From Oryzobacter telluris (lineage in GTDB: Bacteria > Actinomycetota > Actinomycetes > Actinomycetales > Dermatophilaceae): a stretch of DNA of 64,000 nt. Below, piece after piece: positions 44,075 to 51,315 of the stretch; the stretch's first letter is position 1; each line of letters starts with the position of its first letter. Both the position numbers and the translations under genes were made by a program. The stretch is taken from contig NZ_CP170723.1 of assembly GCF_043099285.1 (NCBI RefSeq), forward strand, positions 2,976,001 to 3,040,000, given 5' to 3'. The notes beneath the pieces were generated by a model. It did no database searches, was not told where the DNA came from, and saw nothing but the letters and a program-made list of their open reading frames with translations.

Positions 44075-45463
44075 TCAGACGCGGCGGGTGACGATGACCC
44101 AGATGGTCCGCGCGATGATCTCGAGGTCGAGGACGGGCGACCAGTTGACGAGGTACTGCAGGTCGTAGCCCAGCTTGTACTCGGCGTCGGTGTGGTACCG
44201 CCCGTGGATCTGGGCCAGGCCGGTGAGCCCCGGCGGCACCTCGTGCCGACGGGTGTACCCCGCGATCTCCTTCTCGAACCCGACGGTGAGCTCGGGGCGC
44301 TCGGGGCGCGGCCCGACCACCGACATCCGCCCGGTGATGATGTGGAGGATCTGGGGCAGCTCGTCGGCCCGGGTGGCGCGCACCCAGCGGCAGGCCGGGA
44401 TGACGCGGGGGTCCCCGGCCGTCGACAGCTGGGCACCGCCCACGGCCTCGGCGTCCACGCGCATGGTGCGGAACTTGCGCATCTCGAAGGTCTCGCCGCC
44501 GACGCCGACGCGGGTCTGCCGGTAGAGCAGCGGCCGCCCCGCGGCGACCAGCTGGTAGAGCGCGACGCCACCGAGCAGCAGGGCCCACACGGGGAAGGTC
44601 GCCACGAGCAGGACGATGTCGAGGATCCGCTTGGAGTGGCGCTGCGAGCTCGGCATCGTCTGCGGCAGGAGCAGGACGAAGGGCAGGCCGGCCACCTCGC
44701 GCAGCCGGTCGAGGCCGAAGAGGGTCTCGCGCCCGGTGACCCGCAGCAGGATCGTCACGCCGCCGCGGTCGAGCCGGCCGATGGTGCGGGGGTACCAGTC
44801 CTCGAGCCAGGCCCCCGTCATCAGCAGGACGTCGGTGGCGCGGTGCTCGCGCGCGGCCTCGACCACGGTGAGGGGGTCGTCGACCTCGCCCACGACGACG
44901 AAGTCGTCGTCCCCGACGACCTCGAGGTGGCGCCGGGCCAGCTCGAGGTCGGACTGGTCACCGGCGACGAGGACGCGCGGCGGGCCCTCGCGCCGGGTCC
45001 GCAGCGCGTGGACGACCGCCCGGTTGATCGCGACCGCGACCGCCGCGAGGACGATGACCCAGACGAGGTTGAGGATGGGGAACGGCAGGGCGCGGCCGAG
45101 CAGCGAGCCGCGCTGCTGCGCGAACCCGGTGAGGGCGAGGTTGAGCAGCGCGACGCCGCTGCCGGCCGCCAGCGAGAGCCGGGCGGCACGGGCGAGGACG
45201 CGGTCGCCGCCGAGCCGCGGCTCGCGCTCGTAGAGCCCGCCGAAGTAGAAGACGACGACGAAGATCAGCGTCGACACCGAGAAGGAGAATGCGTACGCGC
45301 CCAGCGAGTAGGTGGGCCACGGCGGGTCGCCGAAGCGCCACACCATCGTCACGATGGCGAGGAGCAGCACCGCCAGCGCGTCGAGGAGCATGACGAGCCG
45401 GAAGCCGCGCGCGTTCAGCCGCCCGAGCAGGGGAAGGCGGCGGCGTCGGCTGGGCTCGCTCAC
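44075..45463 (-). CDS. Polyprenyl-phosphate sugar-1-phosphate transferase (WbaP/PHPT family)
   Basis: 462 residues from GTG 45463. The N-terminal half has about four TM helices and a nucleotide-binding-like domain (about 140-270). The C-terminal catalytic domain shows the family landmarks RILDIVLLV (membrane re-entrant helix), FEMRKFRTM, ARWVRATR-type RADELPQI and PPGLTGLAQIHGR. It loads a sugar 1-phosphate onto undecaprenyl phosphate to start an exopolysaccharide or glycoprotein glycan. No other glycan genes are adjacent. It begins 13 bases after glyA and could share its transcript. Confidence 0.9.
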   Translation of the reverse strand: MSEPSRRRRLPLLGRLNARGFRLVMLLDALAVLLLAIVTMVWRFGDPPWPTYSLGAYAFSFSVSTLIFVVVFYFGGLYEREPRLGGDRVLARAARLSLAAGSGVALLNLALTGFAQQRGSLLGRALPFPILNLVWVIVLAAVAVAINRAVVHALRTRREGPPRVLVAGDQSDLELARRHLEVVGDDDFVVVGEVDDPLTVVEAAREHRATDVLLMTGAWLEDWYPRTIGRLDRGGVTILLRVTGRETLFGLDRLREVAGLPFVLLLPQTMPSSQRHSKRILDIVLLVATFPVWALLLGGVALYQLVAAGRPLLYRQTRVGVGGETFEMRKFRTMRVDAEAVGGAQLSTAGDPRVIPACRWVRATRADELPQILHIITGRMSVVGPRPERPELTVGFEKEIAGYTRRHEVPPGLTGLAQIHGRYHTDAEYKLGYDLQYLVNWSPVLDLEIIARTIWVIVTRRV

Positions 45464-45476
45464 GGGTCCCCCGCCG

Positions 45477-46769
45477 TCAGCCGAGCGGGGCACCCGTGCG
45501 GGGATAGGCCGGGAAGCGACCGACGAGCTCGGTCACCTGGGCGCGCACCTCGCGCGAGACCGCGTGCTCGGGGTCGGCGTCGCCGTCGACGACCGCGCGC
45601 GCGATGAGGTCGGCGATGGTGCGCATCTCGCCCTCACCCATCCCCTGGGTGGTGACGCAGGGCGTGCCGACGCGGATGCCGGACGCGATGTTCGGCTTCT
45701 GCGGGTCGAACGGGATGGCGTTCTTGTTCAGCGTGATGCCGGCGGCGTCGGCGCGGGCCTCGGCGTCGGCCCCGGTGACCATGACCGGCTGGAGGTCGTG
45801 GAGCGAGAGGTGGGTGTCGGTGCCGCCGGTGGTGGGGCGGATCCCCTTCTCGCCGAGCGACTCGGCCAGCACCTTGGCGTTGGCGACGACCTGGCGGGTG
45901 TACGCGGCGTACTCGGGGGTCGCGCACTCCTTGAAGTTCACGGCCTTCGCGGCGATCGTGTGCATCTGCGGGCCACCCTGCATCATCGGGAAGACCGCGC
46001 GGTCGATGGCCGACGCGTGCTCCTCGCGGCAGACGATGGCGCCCGAGCGGGGTCCGCGCAGCACCTTGTGGGTGGTGAACGACACGACGTCGGCGTGGGG
46101 CACCGGACTGGGGATCGCCCCACCGGCGACGAGGCCGATGAAGTGGGCGGCGTCGACCCAGAAGACCGCCCCGACCTCGTCGGCGATGGCCCGGAAGCGG
46201 GCGAAGTCGATGAGGCGCGGGATCGCGGAGCCGCCGGCGAGGATCACCTTGGGGCGGTGCTCCCTGGCCAGTCGCTCGACCTCGTCGTAGTCGATGTCCT
46301 CGGTGTCCTTGTCGACGCCGTAGTGCACGGCGTCGAACCACTTGCCCGAGAACGACATCTTCGTGCCGTGGGTGAGGTGGCCGCCGTGCGGCAGGCTCAT
46401 CGCGAGGATGGTCTCGCCCGGCTTGAGGAACGCGCCGTAGACCGCCTGGTTGGCGCTCGCGCCCGAGTGCGCCTGGACGTTCGCGTGGTCGGCCTGGAAC
46501 AGGCTCTTGCACCGCTCGATGGCCAGCGTCTCGGCCTTGTCGACCTCGGAGCACCCGCCGTAGTAGCGCCGGCCGGGGTACCCCTCGGCGTACTTGTTCG
46601 ACAGCGTCGAGCCGAGCGCGGTGAGGACCTCCGGGCTGGAGAAGTTCTCGCTGGCGATGAGCTGGAGGCCGCCGCGCAGGCGGTCGAGCTCGGACACCAG
46701 CACGCCGGCGATGTCGGGGTCGAAGGCCTCGAGGGCGCCGAAGTCGGAACCGTAGAAGGTGTCAGTCAT
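45477..46769 (-). CDS. glyA: Serine hydroxymethyltransferase
   Basis: 430 residues. PLP lysine in VSFTTHKVLRGPRSG; substrate/folate regions LIASENFSSPEVL, YAEGYPGRRYYGGCS and HSGASANQAVY are standard. Converts serine and tetrahydrofolate to glycine and methylene-THF. The start overlaps the tsaC stop by 8 bases, a coupling often seen in actinobacteria. Confidence 0.97.
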   Translation of the reverse strand: MTDTFYGSDFGALEAFDPDIAGVLVSELDRLRGGLQLIASENFSSPEVLTALGSTLSNKYAEGYPGRRYYGGCSEVDKAETLAIERCKSLFQADHANVQAHSGASANQAVYGAFLKPGETILAMSLPHGGHLTHGTKMSFSGKWFDAVHYGVDKDTEDIDYDEVERLAREHRPKVILAGGSAIPRLIDFARFRAIADEVGAVFWVDAAHFIGLVAGGAIPSPVPHADVVSFTTHKVLRGPRSGAIVCREEHASAIDRAVFPMMQGGPQMHTIAAKAVNFKECATPEYAAYTRQVVANAKVLAESLGEKGIRPTTGGTDTHLSLHDLQPVMVTGADAEARADAAGITLNKNAIPFDPQKPNIASGIRVGTPCVTTQGMGEGEMRTIADLIARAVVDGDADPEHAVSREVRAQVTELVGRFPAYPRTGAPLG

Positions 46770-47502
46770 CGCTGGTCTCTCGCTCGTCGGTGGACGGGGA
46801 CTCGTCGGGCACGACCGGCTCGGGGGGCGCGGCGGGCTCGGCGCCCGCCAACTCTAGGGCGTCGGCGCGGGAGCGCTCGACGACGTCCAGCACGTCCTGC
46901 TGCGAGATGGCCCCGACCCGCAGGAACACGGGCTCGTCGCGGGTGCAGTCGACGATGGTGGACGCGAGGCCGCCGGTGACCGGTCCGCCGTCGAGGTAGA
47001 ACTCCACGCTGGCTCCCAGCTGGCTCGCGGCGTCGAGGACGGTGCGCGAGGCGGGGTGGCCGGTGCGGTTGGCGCTGCTCACGGCCATCGGGCCGACCTC
47101 GCGCAGCAGCTCGAGGGCGATCGCGTCGTCGGGCATGCGCAGGGCGACCGTGCCGCCGGTGTCGCCGAGGTCCCACATGAGCGAGGGCTGGGCGCGCAGG
47201 ACCACGGTGAGGGCGCCGGGCCAGAACGCCTCGACGAGGGCGCGCGCGTAGTCGGGCACCTCGGTGGCCAGGCCGTCGATGGTGCGTGTGTCGGGCACGA
47301 GGACCGGCGGCGGCATGTCGCTGCCGCGCCCCTTGGCGGCGAGGAGGGCGCGCACGGCCTCGGGCGAGAAGGCGTCGGCACCGATGCCGTAGAGGGTGTC
47401 GGTGGGCAGGACCACGAGCCTGCCCTCGCGGACCCCGGTGGCCGCCTTCGGGATGGCGTCGGCCCTCCCGTGGTCGGTGGTGCAGTCGAAGACGGGGCTC
47501 AT
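46762..47502 (-). CDS. tsaC: L-threonylcarbamoyladenylate synthase (YrdC/Sua5 family)
   Basis: 246 residues. KxR/SxN-type active-site features of the YrdC fold: LPTDTLYGIGADAF, PGALTVVLRA, VALRMPD and VSSANRTGHPA. A C-terminal acidic tail (about 215-246) is dispensable-looking. Makes threonylcarbamoyl-AMP for the t6A37 modification of ANN-decoding tRNAs. It follows prmC on the same strand, a common order, but has its own -10 box. Confidence 0.93.
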   Translation of the reverse strand: MSPVFDCTTDHGRADAIPKAATGVREGRLVVLPTDTLYGIGADAFSPEAVRALLAAKGRGSDMPPPVLVPDTRTIDGLATEVPDYARALVEAFWPGALTVVLRAQPSLMWDLGDTGGTVALRMPDDAIALELLREVGPMAVSSANRTGHPASRTVLDAASQLGASVEFYLDGGPVTGGLASTIVDCTRDEPVFLRVGAISQQDVLDVVERSRADALELAGAEPAAPPEPVVPDESPSTDERETSDD

Positions 47503-47509
47503 GGGACCC

Positions 47510-47515
47510 AGCCTA
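47510..47515 (-). promoter_or_regulatory. Probable -10 box of leaderless tsaC
   Basis: TAGGCT on the minus strand ends 7 nt before the tsaC ATG, with no Shine-Dalgarno between. It would serve tsaC-glyA and perhaps the sugar transferase gene. Confidence 0.5.
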
Positions 47516-47625
47516 GGGTTCCCGATCCGCGTGCACGCAGAGGGCTCACCGGGGCCGCGAAGCCCTAGGTTCGGGCGACGGGTCGTCCGACCGGCCGGCC
47601 CCGAGGCTCACGAAGAGGTGTGCAC

Positions 47626-47709
47626 ATGCGTGGATCGGGTCTGATCTGGACCATCGTCGGGGTGCTGCTCATCATCGCCCTGCTGATGTTCATCCTCCCG
47701 CGGCTCTAG
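47626..47709 (+). CDS. 27-residue single-TM small protein
   Basis: ATG at 47626 follows GAAGAGGTG with good spacing and the frame ends at TAG 47707-47709. The product is MRGSGLIWTIVGVLLIIALL followed by MFILPRL: a short polar N-terminus and one TM helix of about 20 residues. It lies on the plus strand inside an otherwise minus-strand block, between tsaC and prmC, with about 120 bases of upstream sequence for its own promoter. Function unknown; small hydrophobic proteins of this kind often regulate membrane enzymes. Confidence 0.65.
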   Translation: MRGSGLIWTIVGVLLIIALLMFILPRL

Positions 47710-47725
47710 ACACCGCGGCCGCGGG

Positions 47726-48631
47726 TCACGGTCGAGACGTGGCCGGTCCCGCGGGAGCACCCGAGCGCCGCGCCACCGTGGCGCGCGGCCGACCCGTGAG
47801 GTCGGCGTGGTCGACGACGTCGTCCCACGCCCCCGTGAGCCGCAGCGCGCGCGGCAGGGTCCCGCCCTGGCTGTCGGCGTGCTCCATGACGAGCACACCA
47901 CCCTCTCGCAGGAGCACGGCCGCGCGGGCGGCCACCGCGAGCGGCACGGCCAGGCCGTCGGCGGAGCGGCCGTAGAGCGCGACCTCGGGGTCGTGGTCGC
48001 GGACCTCGGGATCGTTCGGCACGGCGCCGTCGGGGATGTACGGCGGGTTGCTCACGACGACGTCGACCTCGCCCTCGAGGTCCTCGAACGCCGTGGTCGC
48101 GTCGCCGAGGCGCACGTCGACGTCGAGACCGGTGCGGTCGCGGTTGGCCACGGCCCACCCGTGCGCGAGGTCGGACAGCTCGACGGCGAGGACGCGGGCG
48201 AGGGGGACCTCGTCCTTGAGGGCGAGGGCGATGGCGCCCGACCCGGTGCAGAGGTCGACGACGAGCGGCTCCTCCCCCGCGGCCCGAACGGCCTCGATCG
48301 CCAGCCCCGCCACGACCTCCGTCTCCGGTCGCGGGACGAAGACTCCCGGACCGACGGCGAGGGTGAGCCGGCGGAAGTGGGCCCGCCCGGTGAGGTGCTG
48401 GAGCGGCACCCGGGCCACGCGCTCCTCGACGAGCCCGTCGAAGCGGGCGCTGAAGGCGGCGTCGACCGGCTCGCGCAGCACCATCGCGCGGCGGACGTCG
48501 GCGGCGTCACGGCCCAGCGCGAACGCGGCGAGCTCGAGCGCGTCGGTGTCGGGCGACGCGATGCCCGCGTCGGCGAACGCCAGCCGGGCCCGGGTGACCG
48601 CCTCGTGGACCGTGGCGGCGGGGGTGCTCAT
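47726..48631 (-). CDS. prmC: Peptide chain release factor glutamine methyltransferase
   Basis: 301 residues. SAM motif VVDLCTGSGAIALALKDE and the substrate motif SNPPYIPDGAVPND (NPPY). An N-terminal helical domain (about 1-75) recognises the release factor. It methylates the Gln of the GGQ motif in PrfA/PrfB. The start overlaps the prfA stop (ATGA). Confidence 0.96.
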   Translation of the reverse strand: MSTPAATVHEAVTRARLAFADAGIASPDTDALELAAFALGRDAADVRRAMVLREPVDAAFSARFDGLVEERVARVPLQHLTGRAHFRRLTLAVGPGVFVPRPETEVVAGLAIEAVRAAGEEPLVVDLCTGSGAIALALKDEVPLARVLAVELSDLAHGWAVANRDRTGLDVDVRLGDATTAFEDLEGEVDVVVSNPPYIPDGAVPNDPEVRDHDPEVALYGRSADGLAVPLAVAARAAVLLREGGVLVMEHADSQGGTLPRALRLTGAWDDVVDHADLTGRPRATVARRSGAPAGPATSRP

Positions 48632-49704
48632 CGGTCGGCGATCGCCGCGAGGCGGGCGGCCTCGTCGGCGTCGACGGCCGACTGGACGATCGGGTCGAGG
48701 TCACCGTCGAGCACGGCGTCGAGGTTGTAGGCCTTGAACCCGGTGCGGTGGTCGCTGATCCGGTTCTCGGGGTAGTTGTACGTGCGGATCCGCTCGGAGC
48801 GGTCGACGGTGCGGACCTGGCTGTTGCGCACGGTGGCGTCGGCCGCGTGCCGCTCGTCCATCGCGAGCTGGTGCAGGCGGGCCCGCAGCACGCGCAGCGC
48901 GGCCTCGCGGTTCTGCAGCTGGCTCTTCTCGTTCTGGCACGAGACCACGAGACCGGTGGGCAGGTGGGTGATGCGGACGGCCGAGTCGGTGGTGTTGACG
49001 CTCTGGCCGCCGGGGCCGCTGGAGCGGAAGACGTCGATGCGCAGGTCGTTGGGGTCGATGGTGACCTCGACCTCCTCGGCCTCGGGCATGACCCAGACCC
49101 CGGCCGCACTGGTGTGGATGCGGCCCTGGCTCTCGGTGACCGGCACCCGCTGCACGCGGTGCACTCCGCCCTCGAACTTCAGCCGCGCCCACGGCGCCTC
49201 GCCGGGAACCGCCGCCTTGCGCGACTTCACCGCGACGCGGACGTCCTTGTACCCGCCGAGGTCGGACTCGGTGGCGTCGAGGACCTCGGTGCGCCACCCG
49301 CGGCGCTCGGCGTGCCGCAGGTACATCCGCAGGAGGTCGCCGGCGAAGAGGGCCGACTCCTCGCCGCCCTCCCCCGCCTTCACCTCGAGGATGACGTCGC
49401 GGTCGTCGTCGGGGTCGCGCGGGATGAGCAGGCGGCGCAGCCGGTCCTCGGCGGCGGCGAGGGTCTCCTCCAGCGCCGGGACCTCCTCGGCGAAGGCGGC
49501 GTCCTCGCGAGCCAGCTCGCGCGCGGCGCCGAGGTCGTCGCGGGCGCGGACCCAGGCGGCGTGGGCCGCGACCGTGGGTCCGAGCGCCGCGTAGCGCTTG
49601 TTGACCTCGCGGCTGCGGTCGGGGTCCGACGCGACCTCCGGGTCGGCCATGAGGCGCTCGAGGGCGGCGTGCTCGTCGACGAGGGCCTGCGCGGACTCGA
49701 GCAC
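48628..49704 (-). CDS. prfA: Peptide chain release factor 1
   Basis: 358 residues from GTG 49704. The GGQ motif sits in RSSGPGGQSVNTTDSAVR and the stop-codon-recognition region contains the RF1-type P-x-T-like tripeptide zone upstream of TESQGRIHTS. The C-terminal SDHRTGFKAYNLDAVLDGDL is conserved. Reads UAA and UAG. Coupled to prmC and 91 bases downstream of rpmE, separated by a hairpin. Confidence 0.97.
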   Translation of the reverse strand: MLESAQALVDEHAALERLMADPEVASDPDRSREVNKRYAALGPTVAAHAAWVRARDDLGAARELAREDAAFAEEVPALEETLAAAEDRLRRLLIPRDPDDDRDVILEVKAGEGGEESALFAGDLLRMYLRHAERRGWRTEVLDATESDLGGYKDVRVAVKSRKAAVPGEAPWARLKFEGGVHRVQRVPVTESQGRIHTSAAGVWVMPEAEEVEVTIDPNDLRIDVFRSSGPGGQSVNTTDSAVRITHLPTGLVVSCQNEKSQLQNREAALRVLRARLHQLAMDERHAADATVRNSQVRTVDRSERIRTYNYPENRISDHRTGFKAYNLDAVLDGDLDPIVQSAVDADEAARLAAIADR

Positions 49705-49748
49705 CGGTCGCTCCTGGGTGGTGGTGGGCTGGGACGTCGGGGAAACGC

Positions 49749-49788
49749 GACGCGCCGGCCCGCCCATCAGGGGTCGGACCGGCGCGTC
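49749..49788 (-). terminator. Hairpin after rpmE
   Basis: GACGCGCCGG (49749-49758) pairs perfectly with CCGGCGCGTC (49779-49788), 7 bases after the rpmE stop, and the minus strand continues ...GCGTTTCCCC. It is a good intrinsic-terminator or attenuator candidate that would make prfA expression partly independent of rpmE. Confidence 0.6.
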
Positions 49789-49795
49789 GGAGAAG

Positions 49796-50011
49796 CTACT
49801 TGGCGGCCTTCTTGCCGTAGCGGGCCTCGAAGCGGGCCACGCGGCCACCGGTGTCGAGGATCTTCTGCTTGCCCGTGTAGAACGGGTGGCACTGCGAGCA
49901 GACGTCAGCGTGGATGCTGCCGTTCTTCGCGGTGCTGCGCGTGGTGAACGTGCTGCCACAGGTACAGGTGACCGTGGTCTCCACGTACTCGGGGTGGATG
50001 TCCTTCTTCAC
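49796..50011 (-). CDS. rpmE: 50S ribosomal protein L31, zinc-binding type
   Basis: 71 residues from GTG 50011 with AAGGAGA upstream. MKKDIHPEYVETTVTCTC opens the protein and the zinc cysteines are in VTCTCGST and VCSQCHPFYTGKQK. This is the C+ (zinc) paralogue, which in other actinobacteria can be replaced under zinc limitation by a C- copy elsewhere. Confidence 0.97.
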   Translation of the reverse strand: MKKDIHPEYVETTVTCTCGSTFTTRSTAKNGSIHADVCSQCHPFYTGKQKILDTGGRVARFEARYGKKAAK

Positions 50012-50377
50012 GATGTGTCTCCTTGGATGTGTCCGGGTCGGCGGGCTCAGCACCGTGCTGCAAACCCATGGCGCCCCGCCTGCGGCCCTCGTGGGGGAGC
50101 TCGCTCAGGAAACGCGTCGGATGCCGTGAACCGGTCCAGCGGTCAAGTGTGCCAGAGGTGGCACACGGTGACCTAAACGGCGAGGGCCCCCTGCGCATTC
50201 CTCACGATCCGGGGACGGGTCGGTGGCGATCGGGCCTGGGCCGTCGCCGACGGGCTGCTCGTGGGCGTGGCCGGCGACTCCGTGGTGGGGGTCCCGTTCG
50301 AGGGCGACCGCACCGGCGCGACCACTGACCCTGCGACTCGGGGACGCCCTGTCGGGGGCGCGCACTACCGTCGCAGG
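50012..50377. other. 366-bp intergenic region between rpmE and the flavin oxidoreductase gene
   Basis: This is the only gene-free stretch over 300 bases. Near rpmE it holds the AAGGAGA ribosome-binding site. At 50147-50166 is an 8-bp inverted repeat GTGTGCCA-GAGG-TGGCACAC, which may be an operator or part of the rpmE promoter region. From about 50175 to 50377 one plus-strand frame is open without a good start and reads like coding sequence (RAWAVADGLLVGVAGDSVVG), possibly a decayed gene or an alternative N-terminus of the next gene. Confidence 0.5.
50366..50371 (+). promoter_or_regulatory. Possible -10 box of the flavin oxidoreductase gene
   Basis: TACCGT ends 6 nt before the ATG at 50378 (intervening CGCAGG), again consistent with a leaderless mRNA. 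Confidence 0.4.
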
Positions 50378-51232
50378 ATGAGGTTCGGAGCCGTCATCCC
50401 GTACGCCACCGAGCGCGAGTTCACCGAGCTCGCCGCCGTCGCCGAGGAGGCGGGGTGGGAGCAGGTCTTCTCGTGGGAGGCCGTGTGGGGGCAGGACGCC
50501 TGGGTCACCCTCGGGGCCGCGGCCATGGCCACCGAGCGGATCCGCCTGGGCACCCTGCTCACCCCGGCCTCACGGCACCGTCCGTGGGACCTCGCGTCGA
50601 AGGTCGCCTCGGTCGACCGGCTGTCCGGTGGCCGGGTCACCCTCGGGGTGGGGCTCGGCGCGCTGCACGGCAACTGGCTCGCCTTCGAGGCCGACGAGGG
50701 CCGCGCCGCGCGCGCCCGCAAGCTCGACGAGGGGCTGGCGGTCTACGCCGGGCTCATGGGCGGGCAGCCGTTCGAGTTCACCGGCGAGCACTGGAGCGCC
50801 GCCCCCGTCACCGAGCTGGTGCCCCCTCCCCCGGTCCAGACCCCCCACCCTCCCGTGTGGTGCGTGGGGATGCTCGTCCCCGGGCGTCCGCGCCAGCGCT
50901 CGCTGGAGCGCGCCGCCCGGTGGAACGGGGTGTTCCCGGCCATCGCCGGCGGCACCCTCGAGGACCCCGGCTCCCGGCTCACCCACGACGGGCTGCGCGA
51001 GGTCGTCGACCGGATCGGCACCCTGCGCGCCGATGCGGGGCTGTCGATGGAGGGCTACGACGTCGTCGTCGAGGGCGACAGCCACGGCTCGTTCGGGCAG
51101 ACCCGCCCGCCGGTCGACGCCTGGGCCGACGCCGGCGCCACCTGGTGGGTGGAGTCGTGGTGGGACCTGCCCGACTCACCCGAGGGGCGCGCCGAGACGC
51201 GCCGCCGCCTCGCCCTCGGCCCGCAGCGCTGA
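50378..51232 (+). CDS. LLM-class flavin-dependent oxidoreductase
   Basis: 284 residues, a luciferase-like TIM barrel. MRFGAVIPYATEREFTELAA opens the fold; ERIRLGTLLTPASRHRPWDLA and VDRLSGGRVTLGVGLG are the typical flavin/F420-binding stretches, and PPVWCVGML is the late strand. Actinobacterial members use FMN or F420. No partner genes show the substrate. It is convergent with rho, separated by a strong hairpin. Confidence 0.88.
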   Translation: MRFGAVIPYATEREFTELAAVAEEAGWEQVFSWEAVWGQDAWVTLGAAAMATERIRLGTLLTPASRHRPWDLASKVASVDRLSGGRVTLGVGLGALHGNWLAFEADEGRAARARKLDEGLAVYAGLMGGQPFEFTGEHWSAAPVTELVPPPPVQTPHPPVWCVGMLVPGRPRQRSLERAARWNGVFPAIAGGTLEDPGSRLTHDGLREVVDRIGTLRADAGLSMEGYDVVVEGDSHGSFGQTRPPVDAWADAGATWWVESWWDLPDSPEGRAETRRRLALGPQR

Positions 51233-51257
51233 GCCGCCCACCCACACCCCGACACGA

Positions 51258-51292
51258 CGACGCCCCGGCACGCAGTGCGTGCCGGGGCGTCG
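51258..51292. terminator. Bidirectional terminator between the oxidoreductase gene and rho
   Basis: A perfect 16-bp stem (51258-51273 with 51277-51292, CGACGCCCCGGCACGC arms) closes a 3-nt loop, 26 bases after the plus-strand stop and 24 bases after the rho stop. It is placed to end both convergent transcripts. Confidence 0.85.
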
Positions 51293-51315
51293 GGTGTCCG
51301 AGGACGGGGTGCCGG

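Noticed and set aside
51258..51292. Perfect 16-bp hairpin considered as another REP-like element
   Set aside because: Single copy, placed exactly between two convergent stops; a bidirectional terminator explains it.
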